Positions 34,483 to 49,000 are shown, counted from the stretch's first letter. The stretch is DNA of 59,365 nucleotides from Beverwykella pulmonaria (GCA_001599595.1 BCHH01000007.1:1278193-1337557); one strand, 5' to 3'. The notes: generated from the letters alone by a model not told the origin. Translations and numbers: made by a program.

Positions 34483-34654
34483 CTCGACCAACGAGCAGTT
34501 AGAGATCAAGACGTCCACACGCGACTGAGTTACATTCACGTGACTGCTCATCAGTGAGCACGCTCACCACCGAGCAGCTTGACTAGACATAGTAAGGACC
34601 AGGCCGGATATGGTAAGGTGTTCATCACTGAGCACGATGCTCATCAATGAGCAT
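34483..34654. repeat. Cluster of five short imperfect palindromes (GCTCAyCAnnGAGC type)
   Basis: Copies at 34483-34498, 34545-34560, 34562-34575, 34621-34633 and 34637-34654 share CTCAyCA..GAGC. They precede the transposase relic and may be its subterminal transposase-binding repeats. Confidence 0.6.
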
Positions 34655-34969
34655 GACATTCGTTACCAGTATATAGACCGCGCGAGATACCATTACGGTA
34701 GATCGTGCTCAATTCAACTTGTTAGTTACCAGCCATATTGGTTTACTATTTGAGAGATACTCTTTTCAGAAAGCCCTACCCTTTACTGTCTTAATATCAG
34801 CACCGGTGATCCTACCACTCATACCCCAGAGAACCAACCGCTAGACCTCTACTTGACTATCTTCCTTACCTGAAACTCTTTAGCCATATTTAGGATCTTC
34901 ACAAGCAGCTGTCCTCCTGCAAATGCATTTAGGGCGCTATTTGTAAGGCCTATGGACCAGGTCTTTACT

Positions 34970-35400
34970 TTATCTAGGAGAAGGAAACAGAGCCCAAACG
35001 CAAGAAGCTTAATTACCTATTGCAGGAGGAAAACAAGGGGAACCTCGAACAGATAGACGCTCAGAGAGTACGGTCTTGCGAACCCGAAACCAACAAGTAT
35101 AGAGTCCTCCATGAAGCTACTGCCAACGCGCGCCTACTCAATTAAACAGAACCTCTACCCGCTAGTCACCGCAGGCGCGATCGCCGGCCAGAGTGGCACT
35201 TTAAACACAACAAGAGACGCGTGGGGATAGGATGAAGGGCGGGGTAGATTGGCTACGTTACAGAGAGGTGATCTTCAAGCAGTATCTCTATCCTTGGGCA
35301 AAGGAGATTTCAGAAAAGACTGGAAAACCTGTGTACTGCGTTGAGGATAACGCCTCTCCGCATGCTAAAGCAAAGCGTCTCTCATCAAGGAGAGCGTAAC
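34970..35400 (+). pseudogene. Decayed Tc1/mariner-type (DDE) transposase fragment
   Basis: One frame reads a Lys-rich segment, then AQRVRSCEPETNKYRVLHEA, PLPASHRRR and RPEWHFKHNKRR, interrupted by stops. After a frameshift near 35236 it continues with WLRYREVIFKQYLYPWA and the catalytic-strand motif VEDNASPHAKAK. These blocks match fungal Tc1/mariner-like DDE endonucleases (the VxEDNxPPH region carries the second catalytic Asp). Stops, the frameshift and the missing N- and C-termini show it is dead. I could not fix terminal inverted repeats or a TA duplication. Confidence 0.75.
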
Positions 35401-37099
35401 TGCTGCGCGGTATAACCTCCTATAGTCGAAAGTGGACACAGAGTGCCAGGACTTCCGCCGAAAGCTTCAACAATGCAAAGATAATCATGGCGACAACAAC
35501 ATCTATAGGTAAACAGGGCTAAATAGCACTTTCTACAGTCTCACTAGATCTATACAACATCCTCAAACCTATGGTGTCGAGTTTCCGCTACCCAGATCCA
35601 TCCATTTGCTGGCAGATCGCCACTCTCATCTATACTTAATAAAACACGTGATTCTCAGACTACTGGGGCGCTTGAGTAAGTTATGCTGCTGTCGAAATCA
35701 CACTTTTTGTATTGCTAGCTTGCTACAATAGGTCTTCTGGCTCCCACTTGGATTGCCTTGTCGTCCTATCTATAATGTGGCGTATGTGCAACCTGCACAC
35801 ACGTTACATTGCTAAAGCAGCATTACTTTAATCCTCTGCAGGAATACGCGCTTTAAACCTCCTAAATTCTGTATTGCTCTCTTTTATTTCGCGCTTTGTG
35901 CGACGTATGTCTTTCCTTTCTGTTGCCTCTATTCCTTCTTCCTGGCTACTTCCGTCGCCTGCACACGATCACGATCGCCCCCACCAGAAGTCTCACTCTG
36001 CATTCGAATAGCACTGCTCAACTGAAGAACTATCATACTGAGGAATAAAACGGCGCCGGAAAATATAAAGAGGGCTAATATGAGCATGCTGATGTAAAAC
36101 TGGGTATTTGCCGGTAAGACGATGTGCTGGTCGAAGTAGACCATAATGGCTAATGCAATCAGGCTGAACTTTGTTAAGTTCTTGATGTGAGACTTATTTT
36201 AGAAGGACGTAGTGTTAGATACATAAGGGTATAGCTTGTGTTCTATCTATGGTCAGTGATACTTCGGTTGGAATAGCAGAAGTGCTGACTATGTTCTTAC
36301 ATATAAGAATGCTGGACCTGTGCTTAGAGCTTAAGACGAAGGCGGGGACAGTGTTTTGTTGGCGACGGCTGAGATATGAAGTGTACGCTTTCTCCGCTTG
36401 GAGTGCAGGAGAATAGCTGGCAGCCACAGACTGGGTGATCTGATAACCTATGTCCAATTACTTAGTAAGCCACACCTGAGGCGTGCGGGGTTGTATTGCA
36501 TTTGACTGAATAAGTAGCTGCTTAGATTAAAAGAACCTTCTAGGTGTTCCAACGACGGAAAAAGCCTAATAGTGGTGTTGTGGTGAGGGAAGTTGGTTTT
36601 GCGACGAAGTGAGGCCTTCTATAGACCAGGCGCGGAAAGCGTCAATGGGATGATAACTTTAAGGTGCAAAGGTGTCTGCATGGTTAGAAATGCCTACGGA
36701 ACATAATTATCGCTAGTGCACAACAGAATTGAGATGTAGATAGAGTGAGGTTTTCCGTTGCACAGGAATTTGACGTTACATGTGTGATCGTCATTTCCAC
36801 CAATTCCAGAGCCTGATGGATCGCCGACATTCTGTATGTGAGTCGTATTTGGACCGAAAAAAATAAAGAAGGAAAAGAAGAACGATAAACACGTAAGAGA
36901 AAAAGCAAAGAGGCAGGCAGCCAAGCCAAGCCAAGCTCAAACCCGTATCTCGTGCCTCATATCCATCCCTTCCTTGGCAGCGGCTTCAATCGTGGTAAGC
37001 ATATTCCAAAGGTATCATCAGAAATCGTTATATAAAGATCTAGGTATCATCATCCTCTCCACTCTACAAATATCAACCCATAGATACAAATAGATTCAC
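35401..37099. other. AT-rich gene-poor region
   Basis: 1.7 kb with no recognised gene. The one frame worth naming is minus 36144-35929: 71 codons with a single hydrophobic segment (ISMLILALFIFSGAVLFLSM) and a charged tail. It may be the last exon of a small membrane-protein gene whose other exons I could not find (frames at 36457-36215 are candidates). Confidence 0.35.
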
Positions 37100-39618
37100 T
37101 CAACCCTGTCCAGTCTCAGCTTCTCTACTCCCCCCCTTCTCCTTCTCCGCGTCGAAGAGAAGGCTCTCCCTCTTTACAGTAGCCGCCGTTGCTCCAGCCT
37201 CCGCATCCATATCTGGAGGTGCAATAGGTCCACCACTCCACCGTTGTTGTGCACCGCCACCAAGCTCGGCTTTCTCCCTACGAAATTCATCTGCCCGTTT
37301 GGTATCGTTTGCGGCGGGTGAGCTGACGGGAGTGGTTGATGCGCTGCGAGTGCCCCATCCTTTCTTCTTCTCGCTTGCCCATGTACCCCACGATGAGAGG
37401 TATGCGCTAGCTCGAGTGGATGCTGCGTGGAGATTTGCTTGGGCGTGGGTGAGATCTGGGCCTTTGGTGACTGTATAGTACTTTAGCACTATGAATGCGA
37501 ACAAACATGTAAGCGTTTAGACTTACACCGTCCACTATTCGGACTCGGCGGCTCGCTCTCTTTTGCAAGCCTACTCTCCTCCTGCTTCTTCCGTTGCGCC
37601 TCTCTCATAGCCTCCATCTCGGCCCACAAGTTATTGAAAGCAGAGGACACCTTCTTCTGACCAACGGCAAGCTGTTTTCCAATAGCCTCGCGGGACTTCT
37701 CTAACCGCTCGTCGAGATGCATTTCTGCTACTTGTCTATGCGCCACGCCATGATCAGCACACAGAGGCCAAAGGTGACAACTTGGAAAGTGGGGTCGGAG
37801 AAAAGACTGGGGAGATTAGTTGGGCTTGGGGATGGGATGTAAGGAATGGGAAGCGTACTGCGCGAGTCTCCTTTGGATATCTTCGATCGAGAGTCCTCCA
37901 GAGCAGGGATGCTTAGGATCTACGATATCGAAGAGATGCGAATCAGTGAACTTGTGAAATATGCGGAAATTCTCTGTCTCCATCCAAGCATGTACCCAGT
38001 CGTTTGAGAATTCGCTCGCGGGATCGCCGTCGAAGTCGGTAATAAAGTTTTCCTTGTCTTTGTTCTTCTCCATGTATAGCTTGTACTTCACTGCGCTCAA
38101 CATCGCAAGCAAATACTCTTCGAATTGCATCCGAATGAACTCTTCGCTGCCAGCGTAACCGTGATCTTTTGGACGACTAGGGTTGGACTCGTCCCAAGAG
38201 TCGTTCACGGTCTGTGTGAGAAAGTCTATCCACCGTCTGTCCGGTGTGGACAATACGAGAGCGTTGCGAAGAGAAGTTGAAGTAATATTGACGGTATGGT
38301 CATCCAGATTTATGAGTATATCGCTGTATCGGTCTCTTTGCTGAAGGAGAAGGGAGTTTGTGGACCCGACAATATATGACTTCGTGCCGTGATCAGCGAG
38401 CATATCGAGCTGCTGGAGAGGCGTATATGGGCCGAAAAGCGAGCCTGTGCCGAAAAGTTGGAGTGGAAGACCCATGTACGCGAGCACTATAGATCTATCA
38501 ATATGGGATTGAGGATTAAGGAGGAAGAACACTGACAAGATGCCCGCTCCGAAGTTCGAAGCGACGTAGGCATGACGAGGTTCTCCTCGCAGGAATTGAA
38601 TTTGGGATCAGCGGAATCTTGAAGGTGGCGAATAAGGCCGGGTATCAGAGAAATAAGGGCAAATTGCATCATGCATAATCGTTCACAATTGGAGCCAAAA
38701 AAGAGCATCTGTTTCCTTTAGTTTGGAGCGGAGATGACTGCTAAAGCACACACACCTTGGGTTGAAGTAAAGCGCATTTGAAGAGTACCAGCGTCTGCCA
38801 CTTGAATTCGTGGATGAGCTCCCGCAGAGATATGCCTAGTAGAACAATTAGAGACGCTCTGTCAGGAAGTCGACTTACCTACCAAAGTAGTGGTCCACCT
38901 CTCCCTGGTTCTTGAACAGAGTTGGCAGACTCTCTTGAAACCTCTGCATGATTTCCAAGTCCGTAAAGTCTCTGTAGATTTCTTAGCCATAGTCACTTGA
39001 TACGTCCAACCAAAAGCTATGACCCCCAATAATATATATACGTCAACCCACCTCTGCGCAAACCAAGCGGCTGTAACCACGCCCAACTGAGCCTTGACGG
39101 CTCCAAAATGCTGAGGACTATCACTAATGACCACTACTGCCTTCTGGACCGTGCTCCGTGTGACCTCTGCGGGCCGATCTATCAATTTGCTCGCATCCAA
39201 CTGCCGTGTACAAGATATCCCGAAGAGGCTCGTGGCGGGGCTGGTGTCGGTGGCTTCGCGTCGCAGAGTGAAGTACGAGTAGTCCTCTATAGACCTGCTC
39301 CCTTCCCAAGTCAGCCATGTTCGCAGGGTGACGATATGTGTGCGATTGGAGATCGCGTAATCGGAGGGGTAGGACGGAGATTCGAACATACGCATGCGCC
39401 CCGTCGCTCAACGCCATAAAAGGGAGCAAGCTCCAGTCATTGTCGGTTGCAGGATCGACACCCTCTTCGACGCCGAGCCAGGTCTCAACTTCCGGGCCCC
39501 TACGTTCAAATGTTAGCCATCCATCCAAAAGAGCTGCGCCGTCCATACACCGCTAGAATGGGACTGACCTCGCATGATGGAAGTCCACGATGCAGACAAT
39601 GGGAGCAAATGGCGCCAT
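37100..39618 (-). CDS. AVL9: Avl9/DENN-family late secretory pathway protein
   Basis: Nine exons: 39618-39569, 39499-39392, 39294-39052, 38971-38883, 38835-38756, 38708-38537, 38486-37859, 37735-37527, 37488-37100; 655 residues. Family landmarks: VDFHHARGPEVE near the start, SIEDYSYFTLRRE, LFGISCTRQLDA, VTRSTVQKAVVVI, DFTDLEIMQRFQESLP, YMGLPLQLFGTGSLFGPYTP and KSYIVGSTNSLLLQQ. Avl9 proteins are DENN-like and act in exocytic transport from the Golgi. The C-terminal part is a coiled coil (RLEKSREAIGKQLAVGQKKV) and a variable low-complexity tail. The eighth intron is only 38 nt as read, the weakest boundary in this model. Confidence 0.85.
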
Positions 39619-40348
39619 ATCTGCTCTGGGGTTGTGGGCTATCGTGGAAGCGAAAAAGAGAGACTGTGTGAGTCCATGGAGTCAGAGAGTGGAGTAAGGT
39701 TTAGCTTGGGTGATGAGCGTCAACCTTGAATGAAGCCAGCCCTAAGCTTGGACTAACCACTTCGATCCTTGCAGCGATCCATGATGTTGCTGACTAACCC
39801 CCACCAAAATAAGTGCTCGGCTTTAGGTTATTATGATCTTTCAACTTTCGACAGGCAATTGGGCAATTTGTACGAGATGGAATAACTTTACAACATTCTG
39901 CTATAACAATGACAAAATCTCCACGTTGGAAACTCGAAGTTCTTGCGCAAGGGGAGAGAGGCAATATTACACTCGAAGTCTCACCAAAACCAAGACAACG
40001 GTAACATGAGCATTTGTTATATCATATCGTTTTCTTCTATCCTCTGACAAGAAATAGAAGAGCCGTGACCAGACAGCCAGTGGACGACGCATTCACAGCG
40101 CAGAGCGAAAGTAGAAAACCCCCCATTTCCATGTCTGCTGCCCATGTATAACCCCACCCACCAGCTTCGCCGCACGCCCGTGTATACCGCCGATAATCCA
40201 AGCCAAAACAATCCGACTCTCTGCTATGCGCAGCAGGGCGCGGCAGATGGGAATTATTAGAAGGAAATGCATTCAATCTGCACCTAAAAAGCCCTTCACC
40301 AAATTTAGCAACAGTATCTGAACATGACATCCCAAATCAGGTGTACGA
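39619..40348. other. Intergenic: AVL9 promoter and HOG1 3' flank
   Basis: 730 bp without a gene. Confidence 0.6.
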
Positions 40349-41825
<1,477 letters not shown>

Positions 41826-44686
41826 GGTGACCTGCGGACGTCTCGGGACTGCAGCGGATGGTGGGTGGAGCAAAAGTGGGGATAACGAGGAATGGTTTGT
41901 TGTGTGCTGTGGTGGGAGGAGTGTTGCGGCTCGTTCAGCGGGTTTGCGCTACAGGCGACTCGGCAGGGCAGATTGTCGGGACTACGAGTAGGCCGGGCGG
42001 GTCCGCGGGGAGAGACTGCGGAATGGGAGTTGGTAGGGGTGAATTCAGAAACCAAACTCGTCCAGTGTGAATATCGCCGTTGAAATGCGCAAAGTGGCGT
42101 GCCAGAGCGGCTTCTCGAAGGACAAGACTAAGGTGGCTGGACCGCAACAGACTGGTGTGGCGGCGACTGCTGATCACTGCCGGGAAGGGGACCAACGTCT
42201 TTTTATATGAGGAGCAAGAGGTGAAGAGGGAGGGAATGCACGAAGAGGGGTATGGGATCAGGTAGTATAGGTTTGCGTGCAGCCCGGCCAGTGCAGGCTG
42301 GTTACGAGAAGGAAACCTGATGGTGCGTTTTGCAACTACGTCATCTGTATCGAGAATGGCTTTTCCCATGTCCAACTGGCGAAAAGGCGGTGGAATGCTC
42401 CCGCGTACATATACCCTACCCAGCCCAGGGCATTGCGCACCTGCATTTGCTCGAGCTCCCATTTCCTCGCTTTTTACAGGATGCACTGCACCAGGAGGCC
42501 CAGCACCGTTGCCCGTCGTTCCCTTCGTGCCCCTCATCTCTTGTGGCCGTGCGCCCAATGCTCGTCTAGTTGCATGCGAGGGCTCTAGACACTGCGAGCT
42601 GCCTGCCACCCCTCTGAACAAGAACAGGCGGCGGGTTGTGCTGTGTTGGCTTTCTTTCCTGCACTGCAGACGCTGGCGGGGGAACTTGGGAGTAGTTCGG
42701 CCCGGCAAGGCATCTCAATGGGAACCCATCCCACATCAGAGCGTATCTGCGGGTGGGCGCAAAAGCAAGCAAGCCTCAGTCTCTGCGCTACTCTTCACGA
42801 CGAGTTGGTAAACACACGCCGGGGCCATTGGCGGGGAACATGCACGCAATCATGGCGGGTCGCAGAATCTGCGTGGGCATCAATGCCATTGTTGGCCGCG
42901 ACCCTTTAGGCTAACCCATGAAGTGGTCGCACGGCCACGAGCGGGAGTGCTTCGGCTGAGCTGCAGGGTATGGCTCACGGCTCATGCTCACAACGTGACT
43001 AGATCTGGGCAGACAGGTGACAGTCATGATGTCCTCGCCCTCCAGTATTTGTATCGGGCCAAGGGAGTCCTGCCACCTGCCATGTAGGGCAGCGACGCCG
43101 CCGAGAACAGGCTGCGCATGAATGAAGCGGCTCGCTGGGTCGGCGCTGGCCTCGATAGCAGATTTGGTAAGCCAGGCGCACTGGCGAATTTGCAGGTAGA
43201 TTGTGGCCGTCCAAGGGCCCCGTCACGTCGCACAGCAATAATGAGGATGACGCCGTTTGCTCTGGGATCCGGCTTAACCTCGCCGGAACGAGGCAGCACG
43301 CGGCAGTCTGACCAGAACCCGTCGCGTGGGATCGATTGGAGGCCATCTAGGAGTCTGTGTGGTCCTTAATTTAGATCGAGCATCACGGCGAGGGCTTAGC
43401 TCGACTGCTTTGAGGAGGTGTTTGGACGCCGCTGGAGGGAAATCTTCCGGCCCTGCCAGTAACAGCCGCAGTGAAGACTGCAGAGCTTGACAGATGGCGT
43501 CCCAGAGAACAGAGAGACCGTAGAGACAGGACACGGCTTCGCGTGCGGAGTCTCCGACGGCCGGCGGTGCAGCCCGCGCAGCGTGCCGGCCTCTCTCCAC
43601 GCATTCACCCAAGCAATCGCGACCTGGGCGTGCGAAAACGATGCTGCGAAGGAAGTCGGTGCCACTGTCAGTACATCCAGACGGAGACCCGGCGCATGAA
43701 ACCCAGCGCCGATGTCATGCACACACGCTCAGCGCAGCCCAATTACAAAGACGTGAAGCCACGAGTTGAATGCCCGCTCTGCTGCCAATAGACGAGGGTG
43801 CGGTCGGCAAACGGCGTGGAGCTGGTCGGCGCCTCAGATCGTGCCCCCAGGCGCATTCAATTCACCAGTCGGCATCTACTGTGCAGAACACAGTGCAATC
43901 GTAGCAACACCTCCACCTCGCCCGTCCCATTCACCTTGCGGTGGCCCTAACCCTCGCCCACCCCCTCGCATTCACCGCCTCCTGCCGGCCCCGTGCGCGC
44001 AACGTGTTGTCCCTGCTGCTGCTGCTGGCGTTGAATGCAAGATCTTGATCTTCCGTGCTATGAAGACAACCTGAGGCTGTGCCTGCCCACCGTCAACCTC
44101 AACCACGCTGCCAGCTCCCGTACGCTACCTCCTGCACGGAAGGCACTGCACATCTCGCCGCGCTCCCCTATTTTCTCCCCGTCCTGCCTCTGCGCAAGTT
44201 GCTGTCCTGCATCTAGCGGCCGTTTCGCGCTCTGGCTCTCAGAGAGGATCTCCCGAGCTGAGGGCTGCACAGACCAAGCCCTGGACCGTCAGTGGTCCCC
44301 CCAAGCCGCAACTACAAACCTCCACCGCACCTCGACTTTGGCTTCGACACTCACCCCGACCGAGGCGGCGAACCGCAGCCTCCATCGCGATACACACCGA
44401 CGCTGGCGGTCCTCCTGCTGCTGCCGCCCCCAGCAGCCTGCCCGACTCGAGCCCCGCCGCCTCCTTTGATTCTCGGCTCCATCCGCCAGACGCAGACGCA
44501 GACGCAGACGCATCCGTAGCCAGCTCGCCCACCGCCGCCGCCCCGTCCACACGCAGCCATCTCTCGTGAATCCGCTGTCTCGCTCGCTCGACGCCTTCGA
44601 CGCGCTGAGCCTAGCGCTCTACCTTTGTCCGCGTCCGTCCTCTCTATCCCTCCCGCGGCTACGAGCCGCAGCCAGCGCCAGCCATC
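41826..44686. promoter_or_regulatory. Long divergent upstream region, HOG1 / G-alpha
   Basis: 2.86 kb between the two start codons, GC-rich, with many overlapping short frames on both strands but no recognisable family. Stress-element-like AGGGG occurs near 42185 and 42246. A hexamer repeat based on GCAGAC lies at 44488-44512. I read the frames as upstream-leader or chance ORFs. Confidence 0.5.
44488..44512. repeat. GCAGAC hexamer microsatellite
   Basis: About four copies of a 6-bp unit (AGACGC register) in the 5' flank of the G-alpha gene. Confidence 0.85.
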
Positions 44687-46020
44687 ATGGGTATCTGCAT
44701 GAGCACAAACAACGACGATGCCGAGCAGAAGAAGCGCAGCCAGGCCATCGACCGCAAGCTCGAGGAAGACTCCCGCCGGCTACGACGAGAATGCAAGATC
44801 TTGCTTCTGGGTAAGCAGCTGAAGGCCGCGCCGTGTCACCGCACGCATGCTAACCCGCGATCCTACAGGCTCCGGCGAGAGCGGCAAGTCGACCATCGTC
44901 AAGCAGATGAAGATTATCCATCAGAATGGATACACGCAGGAAGAGCTCGCCATGTACCGCCTCACCATCTATAAAAACGTCATCGACTGCGCAAAAGCCC
45001 TGATAGGCGCGATGCGACAGTTCGACATTGAGTGCGAGAACCTCGGGAATAAGGACTACTGCGATTACCTGCTAGACTACACCGTGGACCCCGATCCAGA
45101 AAAGCCCCTCGACCCGCGGGTAGGGCTGGCCGTCACATCCATCTGGCGGGACCCCTGCGTGGCAAAGGTGCTTGAACACTCGGCCGAGTTCTATCTGATG
45201 GACTCCGCGCCATAGTATGTTGATGACCGCATCTCGGCTGGACTACATGCTGACACTGCCGCAGCTTCTTCGAGGAGGTAAACCGAATAGCAGACGCCAA
45301 CTACATCCCCATAGAATCCGACGTACTGCGTGCGCGTACCAAGACGACTGGTATATACGAAACCCGCTTCACAATGGGACAATTGAGCATACAGTATGTC
45401 AACTCGGCCCGGGAGAATCCTTGGTGACTTCGGCTAATGTGAAACTGCAGCATGTTCGATGTTGGCGGTCAGCGGAGCGAAAGGAAAAAATGGATACATT
45501 GTTTCGAAAACGTCACATCAATCATCTTTTGCGTGGCGCTGAGTGAGTACGACCAGGTGCTACTGGAGGAAAGCTCTCAGGTACAGTCTCCAGCCCGCCA
45601 TCGCACGTGGCACTACTAATTCGTGCAATTAGAACCGGATGATGGAGAGCCTGGTGCTATTCGACTCCGTGGTGAACAGTCGGTGGTTCATGAGGACAAG
45701 CATTATCCTATTCCTGAACAAGGTCGATCTGTTCAAGGCGAAACTGGCGAGATCACCTCTAGGGAATTATTTCCCCGACTATTCTGGAGGCAACGACGTA
45801 AACCGCGCCGCGAAATATCTTTTGTGGAGATTTAACCAAGTGAATCGGGCACATCTAAATCTATATCCTCAGTAAGCACTGGCCTGCGCCCTGAACTCAT
45901 GTCATGCTAACCATGTAAAGTCTGACGCAAGCCACCGATACATCAAACATCCGACTCGTTTTCGCCGCTGTGAAGGAGACGATATTGCAGAACGCATTAA
46001 AAGATTCAGGCATTCTATAA
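44687..46020 (+). CDS. Heterotrimeric G-protein alpha subunit, fungal group III (GNA-3/MagA/GanB type)
   Basis: Six exons: 44687-44810, 44869-45214, 45265-45393, 45451-45580, 45633-45871, 45921-46020; 355 residues. MGICMS gives N-myristoylation (Gly2) and probable palmitoylation (Cys4). GTPase motifs: [15 protein letters not shown] (catalytic Arg181), DVGGQ (Gln207), NKVD and ATDT. The C-terminus is DSGIL, lacking the Cys at -4 that pertussis toxin modifies. Leader [20 protein letters not shown] and this C-terminus place it in group III, which in other filamentous fungi couples nutrient receptors to adenylate cyclase and cAMP. It acts at the plasma membrane with G-beta/gamma. The last intron ends GTAAAG. 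Confidence 0.95.
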
Positions 46021-46994
46021 CCACCGCCAATACATCCCACGTCGGCGAGGCCACACGCCGCAACCCGCTGTGCATACCCGCAACCATCTCCCTCTAACAA
46101 ATAATACACACGAGCCATCACGATCACTTTCCCGATCTTGTCATATTTGACACACCTCTGGGTCACGAATCAGGACTTGGGATATATCATTGCCTCTTGC
46201 CACGGTCAGAGCGCAGCATTGGAGTTTTTAGGCGTTCGGAATTCATTGGGGAATATTCCGGGGACAAAGAGCAGTTCCACCACATATTGCCCTCGGGAGT
46301 CGGATTTTTTTGATGCCCATACCACTTTTTGTTTTGTCTTGTTCTCTGGCAATCAGTCACCACCCATTCCCCAATTTCTGCTCTTGGTTTGAGAAAAAGT
46401 TTGTTGCTGGCCTGCACGTGTGGGGTTACAGCGATTTATATATTTGGGTCTATTGTATGCGTGTTTGTGGTCACCATTTATGAAAGTGCGACATTTCTTT
46501 CGGCAGAGCTGGCTTTGATTGGAGCGGAGGTGCTGTACGTTATAGTCTCTCCTTGATCCGTCTTTCTCTTGGTCTTGATAGCCCTTCATCTTCCACTTTT
46601 CACCTTCCTCATGGACCGGATCCGAGGCCAACACTGCGATGCAGCGACAAATAGGCTACATCGAGCCACCCTACCCGCATTGCAATCAATCCTAGGATTC
46701 CGACCTCTTCCGCCATGAATATCTCGAGACTAGGACACAGGAATTGACGCAAGGGTGAGACATATACTGGTGGCATATTTTATCTCGTATATCTCGCCTC
46801 CCTGCGTTTTCTTGGAGGACGTTGGCCTGTCTATCTTGGATTTTGTGCACAGCGAGTCAATCGGTCTTCTTCTGGGTGGTGCAACTTGTATCTTGTGTGC
46901 TCTTCACTTCTTCAGTTGGGGATAGATATGAGATTTTGGATTTGCTGGGAGCAGGGGGGGAAGGGGTAAAGGGGGATAGAGAGCATGATGGGTC

Positions 46995-47016
46995 GATTGG
47001 ATTGGATTGGATTGGA
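46995..47016. repeat. GATTG pentamer microsatellite
   Basis: Four and a half copies of GATTG. Confidence 0.85.
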
Positions 47017-48510
47017 CTAATCGAGTAGGGACATCTTTTTCCAAACATTGCATTTTCAACATCTTATCGCAGCACGTGTGTCTGAGTATGCAATTTTGGG
47101 CCTTGCTCACTGAATATTCAGGATCGCGCCTTTGCACCGCTCCACAGAAATCTTCCAAAATTAGGCTGTATGGATGGAATTGGATACGCGGCATGACACA
47201 ACATTAGACATTAATTTCTAAAGAGGAATTAGGGCTGGAAATTTTGTGGGGCGGAGTTGCACTCGCGATACTACGGTATGTTACGGTACGTGGTGCTGAT
47301 GTTGTTAAGGTGTGCTCTGCGCAATTGAGCAAACGGTGAGGATTGGATGTGGCGGTGCGCACACACGTGGCACGTGGGGGTATATCGTCTCATGATATAT
47401 CACCCATGTGGAAATTCTTTCGAGACATTGCAACGCGGTGTCAAATCTCACTCGCGGAGGCACAGCACAGTACCAAGCATCCTTTTTGGCAGGCAGGTAT
47501 TGCTGAGCTTGTGAGAGAGGAATTCTTGCAACGATATCCGCCTTTTTCTTCCCTGTTTTGCGAGTCTTGGATATTGGAAGGACGCACGCCACCGTTTCCC
47601 GAATGTCCGGGTCGCCGCCTGTGGTTGTGGGGAAATTATTTGGTTACCGTATGTAGGCATGGCCTGCTGACCGGTGGGAGTAAATGTATGGGAGGCCACG
47701 CGCGTCGGTGTCCGAAGCTGATGCAGATGTAGATGCAAGACCCCAAACCGGGGTTCGTGGGTTTGGGACAGTAAGCTATGAGGTGGTATTAGGGAAATAA
47801 CGTTAATTAGATGGGGGAGAGACGCGAGGGCTCATCAGCCTGGGTATCCGTCTGTGAGAAGCCAAAAGCATATTCTCACATCCTGGCCTATGTGAGAAGT
47901 ACGAACGCCCGGTTCCACGTGTCGTGTTAGAAAAGGATGGGGCGATTAACGTGGCTGAAATCTGGAAATATAGATGTGGCGGTATAGGTTTGTCCTGGGA
48001 CAAGGCCAGGCACCTCGTGGCTCAACGTCCGCTCCGCATGTAGTTACCTCAACGGCAATACAAGGTGTTGAAACACGGCTCCAAGTTTCGCTCTCCCTTC
48101 TCCTACGGGCATGCAGATTTCCCTACGGCACCTGTACACATTCGGGATCCGCCTAAATGACGTATGCATACTTTCCACTATGTACCTGCGTGAGCTCGTG
48201 TTGGGCTTATATCTACTTTGCCTCCTGTCTGTTCTACCGACGTACAGCATATCTAAACTAATCTACAACTCCAAACGATCTAGACTATGTGGAGAATATG
48301 CAAGCGTTAAATCGTTATTTCTCTTTTTTTTTTTAATGCCAATGCCAATTATGCGCCAGTATCAATGTTAAGGTGGTTGGGTTAGGCAAGTGGAAAGCTT
48401 GACACTGAGTCGTGTAGATTGGATAGCGGGGCGCGGCAGTGCGGAACGGGGCGATGCATGGCGCTTGTAGGTAGGACTGGGATTGGGCTGGCTTGAGTTC
48501 ATTATTGAGT

Positions 48511-48533
48511 TGTGGTGGTGGTGGTGGTGGTGG
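48511..48533. repeat. TGG trinucleotide microsatellite
   Basis: Seven to eight TGG/GTG units in non-coding sequence. Confidence 0.85.
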
Positions 48534-49000
48534 GATTAGTGACAAGATATAGTCGTTGTGATTGATGCATGACATTGAGTTATGTAGAGCAAATGTGATG
48601 GGCATAGAAATGCTTGGTGACAGATAATGGGTCGTCAACAGACGACGATGATATTGGCAGGTTTAGCACGTATGTGTAAAGCGGTAATGATACAATGGTA
48701 CCAATAATTTTGATATTTATAAACAATGAATGTGTCTGTTCCCTGACTGCCCAATGACCTGCCTGGCTCATGAACTCCGTCTCAGACCCTCCAACCCAAT
48801 CTGTTTGTAGCTATATGTAATTTTGAAACGAAGATAGGAAACGTGGATGAGTACAAAAAAAAGCAGGAAGTCGTGACTTCATCATCGCTTACAAATGACA
48901 ATTTGCCTACTCGCTCGCTATCGTATAAATCCCACGGTCCGCCGCGGTCCGCCCATCATACCCGAGAACTCAAAGTCACATCGTTCATGGCGCATCCAGT

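Larger units (their letters stand above)
46021..49000. other. 3-kb gene-free region
   Basis: Nothing with coding character on either strand. It holds microsatellites (46995-47016, 48511-48533) and presumably the G-alpha 3' UTR. A non-coding transcript is possible but there is no direct sign. Confidence 0.55.

Noticed and set aside
41935..42811. Overlapping frames (257 codons minus, 163 plus) between HOG1 and G-alpha
   Set aside because: GC-rich promoter DNA gives long chance frames; no conserved motif, and both strands look equally open.
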